Shown here piece after piece: positions 7,156-14,077 of a DNA stretch of 64,000 nucleotides. A model generated the notes under the pieces. The model searched no databases, was not told the DNA's origin, and saw only the letters and a program-made list of their open reading frames with translations. Source of the stretch: Christensenella hongkongensis (GTDB lineage: Bacteria > Bacillota > Clostridia > Christensenellales > Christensenellaceae). Every line of letters starts with the position of its first letter. Position 1 is the stretch's first letter. The stretch is from the NCBI RefSeq assembly GCF_000981035.1, contig NZ_LAYJ01000088.1:33107-97106 (forward strand), given 5' to 3'. The translations under genes were made by a program, and so were the position numbers.

Positions 7156-8547
7156 CTAAGTGTGCTTTCCCATCCTGTCAAGCGGAAAGGGCGGCAGCGC
7201 CAGCGGTTTTACCGCGATTGACATCAGTAAGGTGGGATTATCGTCCGCGGCTATCCTGTTTGAGCTGAGTGCGCCGCACGTCCTGCAGCGGTGAATCAGC
7301 GCCCATTCGCCATTTTTACGTACCCAGACACCGATTGCCTCCATCACCCCATGGCACAGCGAAGCCCTGTCTCCCGGTTCGTTATCCACATGGATACTGG
7401 ATAAACAGTTTGGGCAATGGTTGCGGTGTCCGCTGCCCGCGCCTTCAGCAGTGACATGCGTCCCGCACACCTTGCAGGTAAATGTTTCCATACAGGGCGT
7501 GTGGCAGTAATCCGTTTTTTGGGCCTGCCTTACAATTTGGGCGATTTCTTTATACCGCTGTTTTTTCTGTTTCAGATACGTTTCTTTATCGTCAGAATAC
7601 CTGGCTTCAGCTTTCAGCGCAACATAACTCTCCCATCGTTTCAGGGACAGCTCTCCCTTTGCAATCGCCGCTTTGACCGCACAGCCCGGCTCGCTCTGGT
7701 GGCTGCAATCGGCAAATTTGCACCTGCCGAGGTACTGCTCCACATCTGCAAACGCCTCGTCAAGCCCTGCCCTCACATCCCACATGCCAAGCTCGCGCAT
7801 ACCGGGCGTATCGATCACCATCACGCCGCTTTCCAGCATAAAAAGCTGACGGGCAGTGGTGGTGTGACGGCCCTTGCCGTCGCTCTTCCTGATATCATTT
7901 ACCGCCATAACCGTCTTACCTGAAAGCCTGTTTAGCAGGCTTGACTTTCCCACCCCCGACGAGCCGAGAAGCACAATCGTTTTGCGCGGCTTCAGGTAGT
8001 CCGCCAACACATCGAAGCCAAAGCCCGTTTTCGTACTGACTGCAAACGCATCCACTCCTGCGGCTACCCTCTGAACGGCGCGCAGGTAGCTGCTGTGGTC
8101 TTCCGCCAAATCTGCCTTGGTCAACAGGATGACAGGGATTGCGTTTGATTGCCGGGATAGCGTCAAATACCGCTCCAAACGTTTTGGATTGAAATCATGG
8201 TTTAAGGACTGCATGATAAAAACATAGTCAAAGTTAGCGGCGACCGCCTGTTCGCCACGCCCGGGCGTAGGATCCCTGCGGGAAAAATATGTCCTGCGGG
8301 GTAACGTGCCGATAATCCGGCTGTCTCCGTCCGGTACATAGTCGATCTGCACAAAATCCCCCACTGTGGGGAAGCTCTCCCCGCCTTTTCCATAATAAAC
8401 GCTTGCTTTCAGCCTTCCATAGAGCTCTCCGTGCCCGCATATGAGGGCATACCGCTCCTTATGGACGGCAGTTACTCTTGCCGGAATCCCCTTGATCGGT
8501 TCCTGCAGCATATTTGGCGTCAGACCGTAGTCTGTTAAATTCATCAT
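7156..8547 (-). CDS. rsgA: Ribosome small-subunit GTPase RsgA fused to a C-terminal RNHCP domain
   Basis: 463 residues, over 100 longer than usual RsgA. RsgA is a circularly permuted GTPase that checks late 30S maturation. Order seen: N-terminal OB fold (about 1-80), G4 motif TKAD (143-146), P-loop GSSGVGKSS (195-203), DTPG (246-249), then the zinc domain C276, C281, H283, C289. A charged linker (about 310-345) leads to an added domain with two C-x2-C-like knuckles, RNHCPNC (375-381), HVDNEPGDR and HRCRTCG (419-425), which matches RNHCP, a family of unknown function. The ATG at 8547 has AGGAG seven bases upstream; a longer upstream frame lacks one. The leader contains a possible ncRNA and a nested hairpin. 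Confidence 0.92.
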   Translation of the reverse strand: MMNLTDYGLTPNMLQEPIKGIPARVTAVHKERYALICGHGELYGRLKASVYYGKGGESFPTVGDFVQIDYVPDGDSRIIGTLPRRTYFSRRDPTPGRGEQAVAANFDYVFIMQSLNHDFNPKRLERYLTLSRQSNAIPVILLTKADLAEDHSSYLRAVQRVAAGVDAFAVSTKTGFGFDVLADYLKPRKTIVLLGSSGVGKSSLLNRLSGKTVMAVNDIRKSDGKGRHTTTARQLFMLESGVMVIDTPGMRELGMWDVRAGLDEAFADVEQYLGRCKFADCSHQSEPGCAVKAAIAKGELSLKRWESYVALKAEARYSDDKETYLKQKKQRYKEIAQIVRQAQKTDYCHTPCMETFTCKVCGTHVTAEGAGSGHRNHCPNCLSSIHVDNEPGDRASLCHGVMEAIGVWVRKNGEWALIHRCRTCGALSSNRIAADDNPTLLMSIAVKPLALPPFPLDRMGKHT

Positions 8548-8587
8548 CCGGAATCTCCTTGTTGATTCAGCGAAAATTGAAAACGGG

Positions 8588-8635
8588 CATAAAAATACCG
8601 CAGGAAGCAGCCTTTTTTTGTGGCTCAAACTGCGG
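8588..8635 (-). terminator. Nested hairpin with weak T-run before rsgA
   Basis: On the minus strand CCGCAG (8630-8635) pairs with CTGCGG (8598-8603), enclosing a second AGCC/GGCT stem, followed by TATTTTTATG. Either a second terminator of the upstream RNA or an attenuator of rsgA. Confidence 0.45.
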
Positions 8636-8644
8636 TTTTTCCAT

Positions 8645-8839
8645 AAAAATAACACACCCCGCGGTGTGCTACAACAGACAGTTATAGTATTCACAAAAGG
8701 TTACCTTGTACGGCATGGCAAACCGGGGATAATTGCTCCCGCGCTTACGCAGCCCATATTCAATTTTAGAAAACAGCCTCCACATAGATGACCGACATCA
8801 ACATGCAACTCCTTTTGTTCCGCTTTCCGCAGAATAATT
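8645..8839 (-). ncRNA. Putative structured RNA of about 195 nt upstream of rsgA (6S-like size; identity unproven)
   Basis: A non-coding stretch bounded by a good promoter (8846-8874) and a hairpin with T-run: CACACC-GCGG-GGTGTG then TTATTTTT on the minus strand (8641-8668). Within it ACAAAAGG near the 5' side can pair with CCTTTTGT near the 3' side, closing a long interior that holds GCG-TAA-GCGC and GGGA...TCCC hairpins. No open reading frame with a ribosome site is present. Length and the long end-to-end pairing are like 6S RNA, but I cannot confirm that; it could instead be a cis-acting leader of rsgA. Confidence 0.4.
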
Positions 8840-8845
8840 TTTTAT

Positions 8846-8874
8846 ATCATAACATATGAATTTATAAAAAGCAA
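8846..8874 (-). promoter_or_regulatory. Promoter of the putative ncRNA / rsgA leader
   Basis: Minus strand TTGCTT (8869-8874), 17-bp spacer, TATGAT (8846-8851). Confidence 0.55.
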
Positions 8875-8924
8875 TTAAAAAATAAAGAGGCTGCCGCGAA
8901 ACCATAAATTGCGGCAGCCTCTTT
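8874..8924 (-). terminator. Intrinsic terminator of the first MATE gene
   Basis: 14-bp perfect stem (AAAGAGGCTGCCGC and complement, 8884-8897 with 8911-8924) followed on the minus strand by a T-rich run. Confidence 0.88.
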
Positions 8925-8932
8925 TTGCATCT

Positions 8933-10324
8933 TTACCCGTTATCCCGCGCTCTGTTCCCGCCTCCCTGTCCTGCATGGATCAGACTGCGCTTCTCCCACC
9001 TCCTGCTTTTAAAATAGAGGAAGCCTGCTATGGCGGGCAGCACCGGCGCTGCCATTTCCACAACGTAAATTCCAAGGAATCCACAGCCAAAGGTCACTCC
9101 CACCAAATAGCTCAACACAATACGCGTCACAACGCAGTCGATCATTGAGTTTACCAGCGCGAAGCCGGCTGCGCCGATTCCTGTGGCAAAAGAATTACAG
9201 GTATACATCACCGCATATGCAGCGCAGTTGAGCGAGCAGCAAATCCTCAGGTACAGCACGCCCTCCCGCACGACTTCTGCGTCTGTGTTAAACAGCATAA
9301 TTACCTGCTGTGCAAACAGCTGGAACATGGCAATCATCACAAGCGAAACAAGCACGCTGATCAATAGTCCCGCACGCACGACCTTCTTCACGCGCGGAAT
9401 ATCTCCCGCGCCCATGTTCTGTCCCGCCATCGTAGTCACAGCCTGTCCAACCGCCCAGCAGGGCATTGCCGCAAAGGTGTTCACCTTAAGCCCAATGCCC
9501 GAGGCGGCGGCAACCGCAACGCCAAAGCCGTTCAGCATCCCCGTTACGATCAGGTACGACAGGTTCACAACCGCCATCTGCGCGGCGGACGGCAATCCAA
9601 CACGCAGGATCAGCTTTGCCTTATCCCTCTTAATCGCAAGGCTCTTCCACCTGAAATCGAAAACCGTGGTCTTTTTCCATAAGTAAAGGATCGCGATGAC
9701 AAACGACACCGCCTGTGATATAACTGTGGCAACCGCCGCGCCCTTTGTACCCATGCCATAACGTCCGATCAGCACAATATCCAGCACTACGTTGACGCAT
9801 GTTGCAATCATCACAAAATAGAGCGGATTTTTGGAATCCCCAAGTCCGCGCAGCACCGCGCACACAGCGTTATAGCCGAATACAAAAATGATGCCGCCGC
9901 AGATCATGTGCATATAGTCGCATGCGTATTGCATTGCTTCGCCCGGCACGCGCATCAGTTCAAAAACCGGCCTGTAAAGGAGGTATCCACATATTGTAAG
10001 CGCTATGGAACAAATCATCGTCAGCGAAAAAAGCATTCCGACAGCCTTTTTCAGCGCCGGTGCGTCCCCCGCGCCCTTATACTGCGCGACAAGCACCGTT
10101 CCCCCCATCGCAACTCCCGTGCACAATGCCGTCAGGATAAAGCTGATCATAGAGGCGTTGCTGATTGCCGCAAGCCCGGCGCTTCCCACGAACTGCCCTA
10201 CCGCAATCATATCCACAATGCCATAGAACTGTTGCAGCAGGTTTGCAAAAAATACCGGCGCGCCAAAGGCCACGAGGCCTTTTGTCACGTTTCCTGTCAA
10301 TAAATTATTAGTTTGTGTTTTCAT
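8933..10324 (-). CDS. MATE family efflux transporter
   Basis: About 463-residue, twelve-helix multidrug and toxic compound extrusion protein that would use a cation gradient to export organic cations or drugs. Family features: N-terminal LLTGNVTKGLVAFGAPVFFANLL region, GRYGMGTKGAA between helices, and the pseudo-repeat in the second half (MAGQNMGAGDIPRVKKVV). The ATG at 10324 is preceded by AAGGAAA; two in-frame upstream starts lie inside or before a terminator hairpin and are not used. Expression is likely attenuated by the leader described at 10348-10718. Substrate unknown. Confidence 0.92.
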   Translation of the reverse strand: MKTQTNNLLTGNVTKGLVAFGAPVFFANLLQQFYGIVDMIAVGQFVGSAGLAAISNASMISFILTALCTGVAMGGTVLVAQYKGAGDAPALKKAVGMLFSLTMICSIALTICGYLLYRPVFELMRVPGEAMQYACDYMHMICGGIIFVFGYNAVCAVLRGLGDSKNPLYFVMIATCVNVVLDIVLIGRYGMGTKGAAVATVISQAVSFVIAILYLWKKTTVFDFRWKSLAIKRDKAKLILRVGLPSAAQMAVVNLSYLIVTGMLNGFGVAVAAASGIGLKVNTFAAMPCWAVGQAVTTMAGQNMGAGDIPRVKKVVRAGLLISVLVSLVMIAMFQLFAQQVIMLFNTDAEVVREGVLYLRICCSLNCAAYAVMYTCNSFATGIGAAGFALVNSMIDCVVTRIVLSYLVGVTFGCGFLGIYVVEMAAPVLPAIAGFLYFKSRRWEKRSLIHAGQGGGNRARDNG

Positions 10325-10347
10325 TGTTGTTTTCCTTTTTTTGTCCA

Positions 10348-10416
10348 TCAAAAAACCGCGGACAAAACATTGTCCGCGGCCTGGTTTTTTGACGCACAAC
10401 GGAAAAACAGGAACAT
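10348..10416 (-). CDS. Possible 22-codon leader peptide spanning the MATE attenuator
   Basis: ATG at 10416 opens a 22-residue frame (MFLFFRCASKNQAADNV...) whose TGA at 10348-10350 comes directly after the T-run of the terminator. Ribosomes translating it would disrupt the hairpin. It has only a poor ribosome site, so translation is uncertain. Confidence 0.3.
   Translation of the reverse strand: MFLFFRCASKNQAADNVLSAVF
10350..10379 (-). terminator. Intrinsic terminator in the MATE leader (attenuator candidate)
   Basis: Minus strand: CCGCGGACAA-TGTT-TTGTCCGCGG then six T, a perfect 10-bp GC-rich stem placed 25 nt before the MATE start codon. No gene ends before it except leader ORFs. Confidence 0.8.
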
Positions 10417-10480
10417 GAAAACACGCGGTTACCCCGCCGGAATTCTATCCCATATTAACCGATGACTCAGGCAAAAAACA

Positions 10481-10591
10481 CCCTATTATAGCAATTTGTC
10501 AAAAGATTGGTTACAATCTTTTGGTATAAATTGCATATACAAGCGGTCTATCAAACGTCTTTCATAATCTGGTTATGTTAAACCGCTGCAG
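10481..10591 (-). repeat. Dispersed intergenic repeat, copy A
   Basis: About 110 bases in the MATE leader, roughly 85% identical by eye to copy B at 18501-18611. Two hairpins are conserved: AGCGGT ... ACCGCT and CAATTTATACCAAAAG ... CTTTTGACAAATTG. Confidence 0.75.
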
Positions 10592-10658
10592 GCTCCGTAC
10601 AATGTCTCATCCAATCCATTTGTGCGGAGCTTGTCCTGATGCAAAGCTTATCAAACAT
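10578..10658 (-). CDS. Possible 26-residue leader ORF upstream of MATE gene
   Basis: ATG at 10658 preceded by GAGAGGG nine bases upstream, about 25 nt after the predicted transcription start. Encodes 26 residues beginning MFDKLCIRTSSAQMDW and ends as the structured repeat begins. Could be a regulatory leader peptide or a chance frame. Confidence 0.35.
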   Translation of the reverse strand: MFDKLCIRTSSAQMDWMRHCTEPAAV

Positions 10659-10689
10659 TTCTGCTGTCCCTCTCGTTTCTGTAAGTTCC

Positions 10690-10718
10690 ATTATAAGAAC
10701 CCAAAGCATGATTGTCAA
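10690..10718 (-). promoter_or_regulatory. Consensus promoter for the first MATE transcript
   Basis: Minus strand TTGACA (10713-10718), 17-bp spacer, TATAAT (10690-10695), both boxes perfect, directly after the stop of the second MATE gene. Transcription start near 10683 gives a leader of about 360 nt. Confidence 0.75.
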
Positions 10719-10719
10719 A

Positions 10720-12159
10720 TTAAGCCTGTGCCCGGGCGAGCGTCATTTTTCCTTCCTTTTCATCTTTTTTGATCCATCCGTTCAGCTTCTTCATTTCAAA
10801 TACCACAAAGACCGCCACAATGAGCGCCGATCCGATATCTGCTATCGGCCCTGCATACAAAGCGCCGTCCAGTCCAAAAAACATTGGCAAAATCAGCATC
10901 ATCGGTATCAACAGCAAAAGCTGGCGAAGCATGGAAAGCACCGTCGCCTTGAGCGGCTGGCCTGTCGCCTGGAAATAGCTCGTTGCCACAATCTGGAAAC
11001 CCGCGCAAAAAATCCCCCCAAGGAATATCCGCAGGCACTTTACCGCAAACGCTGAGAAATTCGCGTCCGAATCGCCAAACAGGCTGATAATCTGCCCGGG
11101 GAATAGCTGGCACAGGAGCCACGCAACCGCCACCACCGCAGTCGATATCCACGCAGCCATCACAAAGGTTTTTTTGATGCGTTTGGGTTGCTTTGCCCCC
11201 TGGTTGAACCCAAGGATAGGCTGCGCGCCGATGCCGATACCAATACAGGCTGAAGCCAGTATCATCGCGATTTTAAGCACGATTCCCATCGCCGAAAGAG
11301 CCGTATCGCCTCCCACCGCCGTTTGGTTTCCATAGTAAACAAGGACGTTGTTCATAACGATTTGCATCACGCATCCAACCAGCTGCGTTACAAACGAAGA
11401 AATTCCAAGCAGGCACGTCATCTTGCACACGCGCCCGGATAGCCTCATGTACTTTTTGTGAAAGCCCATTGTCTTTCCGCCCCTTGCAAAATAGACGGAC
11501 AGGATAATCGTCGATATCAGCTGCGATGTAACCGTCGCGATTGCAGCGCCTGTAACGCCCCAATGGAATACAAATATATAGATCGGATCCAGAATCGAAT
11601 TCAAAACCGCGCCGATCAGGATACTGTACATCGAAAGATTTGGGCTGCCGTCCGTACGCGCCATATTGGAAAGCGCGATACTGATAATGCTAAACGGTGA
11701 ACCGATCAGTATTACCGTGGCGTAATCCTTTGCGTAAGGCATCGTCGCATCGCTTGCGCCAAACATTGTAAGCAGCGGCGTTAAAAAGACAAGTCCCAGC
11801 GTTACCACAAGCGCACTCGCGATAAAACATAATATCAGGACATTATTGAGAGTCCTTTGCGCCTCCTCTTCCTTCTTTTCCCCAAGCTTGAGTGCCGCAA
11901 ACGCGCTGCCGCCCGTACCAATCAGCGTAGCGACCGCCACCATGATGGTCATGATCGGAAAGGATATGGTAGTTGCCGCATTGCCAAGATATCCGACTCC
12001 CTGCCCGATAAAAATCTGGTCCACAATATTGTAGATCGAATTTACAAGGCAGGAAATGATTGCCGGAAGCGCAAAACTGCGCAACAGTTTCCCTATAGGC
12101 TTATATCCAAGCGGATTTTCCTTTTCAGGCGCCTGTGTTGTCATGGTTGCTTCTGTCAT
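10720..12159 (-). CDS. MATE family efflux transporter, MarR-controlled
   Basis: 479-residue twelve-helix MATE exporter. Starts MTEATMTTQ with a charged N-terminus, then PIGKLLRSFALPAIISCLVNSIYNIVD-type first helix, the family motif IGQGVGYLGNAAT, and NMARTDGSPNLSMYSI; the second half repeats the fold (PILGFNQGAKQPKRIKK). ATG 12159 has AAGGAGG six bases upstream. It overlaps the end of the marR-like gene by 35 nt, so the two are translated from one message. It is a different subfamily member from the MATE gene downstream. Likely drug or metabolite export, induced by the MarR ligand. Confidence 0.93.
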   Translation of the reverse strand: MTEATMTTQAPEKENPLGYKPIGKLLRSFALPAIISCLVNSIYNIVDQIFIGQGVGYLGNAATTISFPIMTIMVAVATLIGTGGSAFAALKLGEKKEEEAQRTLNNVLILCFIASALVVTLGLVFLTPLLTMFGASDATMPYAKDYATVILIGSPFSIISIALSNMARTDGSPNLSMYSILIGAVLNSILDPIYIFVFHWGVTGAAIATVTSQLISTIILSVYFARGGKTMGFHKKYMRLSGRVCKMTCLLGISSFVTQLVGCVMQIVMNNVLVYYGNQTAVGGDTALSAMGIVLKIAMILASACIGIGIGAQPILGFNQGAKQPKRIKKTFVMAAWISTAVVAVAWLLCQLFPGQIISLFGDSDANFSAFAVKCLRIFLGGIFCAGFQIVATSYFQATGQPLKATVLSMLRQLLLLIPMMLILPMFFGLDGALYAGPIADIGSALIVAVFVVFEMKKLNGWIKKDEKEGKMTLARAQA

Positions 12160-12610
12160 TGTTGTCCTCCTTTATAGAATTAGAAATATATTCATAAGCA
12201 TTTTTTGCCATATGATCCATAATGTGTTCCGTCATTTGCGCTTGCTCGGCAGGCATTCCGCTTTTCAGGATATGATTCCATTTTTCCACGGCGGCGTAAA
12301 CCTTTTCCATGACATCCTCCGCTTTTTGCGTGGTGTAAAAACGGTTGACGCGGTGGTCAATGTCGTCCGTTTCCCGTGTAATATATCCCCGCTCTTCCAG
12401 CCTCTGCAGCGCGCGCGTTGCCGTCGCCTTGTCAAAATGTCCCTTTTTTGCAAGCTCCTGCGCGCTGACTCCCTGCTCCTCGTAAATACGGGCAAGAAAG
12501 AAATATTGCCCTCCGCCAATCTGGAACGTACCCAGCTCCTGGTCGTAAAACTGCAGGCTGAAACGGTTGATCATCGAAGCATATTTACTCAAAGAAAAGC
12601 GTTTTTCCAA
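12125..12610 (-). CDS. MarR family transcriptional regulator
   Basis: 161-residue winged-helix repressor. The DNA-binding part runs about residues 45-110: SAQELAKKGHFDKATATRAL (HTH) followed by the wing ITRETDDIDHRVNRFYTT, where DxRxxR is the family signature. I choose the TTG at 12610, which has GGGGG five bases upstream and gives LEKRFSLSKY; the longer frame begins inside the promoter region. The gene overlaps the MATE gene and its promoter carries two copies of one palindrome, so autorepression together with control of the exporter is the natural reading. Confidence 0.9.
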   Translation of the reverse strand: MEKRFSLSKYASMINRFSLQFYDQELGTFQIGGGQYFFLARIYEEQGVSAQELAKKGHFDKATATRALQRLEERGYITRETDDIDHRVNRFYTTQKAEDVMEKVYAAVEKWNHILKSGMPAEQAQMTEHIMDHMAKNAYEYISNSIKEDNNDRSNHDNTGA

Positions 12611-12679
12611 TGTGTCCCCCTTCGTCGTCCCGGAGCGATATTTTCCTGAATAGCTTTCCGGACGCAGACATAAAAAACA

Positions 12680-12693
12680 GTTGCGCACGCAAC
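12680..12693. promoter_or_regulatory. MarR operator O2
   Basis: GTTGCGCACGCAAC, a perfect palindrome, at the start of transcription of the marR-MATE operon. Confidence 0.7.
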
Positions 12694-12703
12694 CTTTATA
12701 GTA

Positions 12704-12732
12704 ATTATACTCATAATTGATTGCGCACGCAA
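12704..12732 (-). promoter_or_regulatory. marR-MATE promoter
   Basis: Minus strand TTGCGT (12727-12732), 17-bp spacer, TATAAT (12704-12709). The -35 box lies inside operator O1 and the start point next to O2. Confidence 0.75.
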
Positions 12733-12733
12733 C
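12721..12733. promoter_or_regulatory. MarR operator O1
   Basis: TTGCGCACGCAAC, the same palindrome as O2 minus one outer base, overlapping the -35 box. Centres of O1 and O2 are about 40 bp apart, near four helical turns. Confidence 0.7.
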
Positions 12734-12743
12734 TATTTTTTGC

Positions 12744-12780
12744 GAAAAACAACCCCCGGAGATATTCCTCCGGGGGTTGT
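12744..12780 (-). terminator. Terminator of the DUF3793-flavodoxin operon
   Basis: 13-bp stem (ACAACCCCCGGAG and complement) followed on the minus strand by TTTTTCGC. Confidence 0.88.
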
Positions 12781-12848
12781 TTCAGAAAAAATCGGTGTAT
12801 TGATTTCCAGTTTTATCGTATATTGGGGAGATACTTTAATGAGCTACT

Positions 12849-13280
12849 TTAAAAGGAAACCATATCCCGTCCAAACTCTTTGCAGAGCTTTAATGCCTCT
12901 TCATCAGGCTCATTGTGTACAATCAGTCCTTCTGTCTGGAACAGCTTTGCTCCCGCCGCATTCACACGGCGTTCCCATTCGCGCATCCACTCTCCGTCGC
13001 CCCAGTCATAAGAGCCGAACAGTGCAATTTTTTTGCCGCCGAGCTTTGGTTCCATATCGGAAAAGAACGGTTCCATATCCCCTTCCTCCAGCACCTCGTC
13101 TCCCATCGCCGGGCATCCGAGCGCCACAACATCGTAGCCAAGCGCGTCGTCAACGCTGATCTCCGACACCGTAAACAGCTTGGCATCCGCTCCCGCTCCC
13201 TGTGCTCCCTCGAGTACAGCCTGCGCCATTGCTTCCGTATTGCCCGTTCCGCTCCAATAGATAATTGCTGCTTTATTCAT
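12849..13280 (-). CDS. Short-chain flavodoxin
   Basis: 143-residue FMN-binding electron carrier. The phosphate loop is seen at residues 9-17 (WSGTGNTEA), and the isoalloxazine-binding loops GCPAMGDEVLE and GSYDWGDGEWM are in place; the length is normal for the short-chain class. It lies 27 nt after the DUF3793 gene on the same strand, a pairing I know from Clostridia and associated with iron limitation. Flavodoxins replace ferredoxin when iron is scarce, which fits the metal-type operators upstream (13886-13950). Confidence 0.95.
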   Translation of the reverse strand: MNKAAIIYWSGTGNTEAMAQAVLEGAQGAGADAKLFTVSEISVDDALGYDVVALGCPAMGDEVLEEGDMEPFFSDMEPKLGGKKIALFGSYDWGDGEWMREWERRVNAAGAKLFQTEGLIVHNEPDEEALKLCKEFGRDMVSF

Positions 13281-13307
13281 TTTCTATCCTCCCGTGTTTT
13301 TATATGG

Positions 13308-13874
13308 TCAGGCAGCGGCAAACAACTGTCCCAGCGTATATCCGCTCATCAGTCGCCTGCACACCGCATCCCTGCATTTTGTATAGCGCTCAAACAATGT
13401 CCGTGCGCGGTATTCGTCGGAATATACCTTCCAATATCCGTTCAGCTTGTAATTTCTCCCGCCGTACTCCATAAATCCTTCCACGTCCTCCGGCGGATAA
13501 CCGAGGAAAAGGCCGATTTCGTGGGGAAATCCCTGCGCTTCACAGATTCTTTTTTTCAGATGCGCAATCCGCGCGTCAATTCCACCCTGCGGATAACCCG
13601 TCTCGTCCATCAGTCTGTTTACGTCATTTCTTTGCAGGTGTTCCTCCAGGCTCTTTTTCCTGTAGACAAGCAACAATATCCTGCAATCCCGCCCGGACAG
13701 TTTTTCAAAAAATATCCCTTTTTGATTCATCTGTGCGTTCCACTGCGAAATGCGCTTTTCGATATCCGGATGTTTTTTCCGGCAGCAGGAAACAAGCCCA
13801 GCCGCTTTAATTCCGGCCAACGCAGGCGCGCAATGCCGCGCAATCATTTGTTCCAATGTATCCACAATCGTCAC
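13308..13874 (-). CDS. DUF3793 family protein
   Basis: 188 residues, cytoplasmic, no membrane segment. It carries the DUF3793 pattern: N-terminal CAPALAGIKAAGLVSC and the core FPHEIGLFLGYPPEDVEGF followed by YGGRNYKLNGYWKVY, then a C-terminal helix with CRDAVCRRL. The function is unknown; the family is often encoded next to a flavodoxin or iron-uptake genes. GGAGGG stands just before the ATG at 13874. Two copies of a TTAG-N6-CTAA palindrome lie between its promoter and start codon. Confidence 0.88.
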   Translation of the reverse strand: MTIVDTLEQMIARHCAPALAGIKAAGLVSCCRKKHPDIEKRISQWNAQMNQKGIFFEKLSGRDCRILLLVYRKKSLEEHLQRNDVNRLMDETGYPQGGIDARIAHLKKRICEAQGFPHEIGLFLGYPPEDVEGFMEYGGRNYKLNGYWKVYSDEYRARTLFERYTKCRDAVCRRLMSGYTLGQLFAAA

Positions 13875-13885
13875 CCTCCGATTAA

Positions 13886-13901
13886 ATTAGCATACGCTAA
13901 C
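13886..13901. promoter_or_regulatory. Operator-like palindrome, copy 1 (DUF3793 promoter)
   Basis: ATTAGCATACGCTAAC, form TTAG-N6-CTAA, 12-27 nt upstream of the DUF3793 start codon. Confidence 0.55.
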
Positions 13902-13934
13902 TCGCTTGGTTTAAGAAAGGCGCCGCGCGCCTTA

Positions 13935-13950
13935 GTTAGTCATCGCTAAC
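13935..13950. promoter_or_regulatory. Operator-like palindrome, copy 2 (DUF3793 promoter)
   Basis: GTTAGTCATCGCTAAC, same TTAG-N6-CTAA form, covering the predicted transcription start. Resembles DtxR/IdeR-class iron boxes in its half-sites. Confidence 0.55.
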
Positions 13951-13957
13951 CATGAAT

Positions 13958-13986
13958 AATATATCATATCCTTCTATGCTTGTCAA
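13958..13986 (-). promoter_or_regulatory. Promoter of DUF3793-flavodoxin operon
   Basis: Minus strand TTGACA (13981-13986), 17-bp spacer, TATATT (13958-13963). Confidence 0.75.
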
Positions 13987-14042
13987 ATCATTCATTTCGT
14001 TTTGACCGTTCTGCTTTATTACCAATTCAGGCCTTTGGATAT

Positions 14043-14077
14043 AATAAAAAAACTTCGCGTATTTATGCGCGAAGTTT
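14043..14077 (-). terminator. Terminator of the 44-residue microprotein gene
   Basis: AAACTTCGCG pairs with CGCGAAGTTT, then a run of seven T on the minus strand; the hairpin begins at the stop codon. Confidence 0.85.

Noticed and set aside
8601-8612. GGAAGCAGCC on the plus strand, like the SRP RNA tetraloop region
   Set aside because: The surrounding conserved CAGGxCCGGAA arm and the closing stem of SRP RNA are missing; it is part of the nested hairpin before rsgA.
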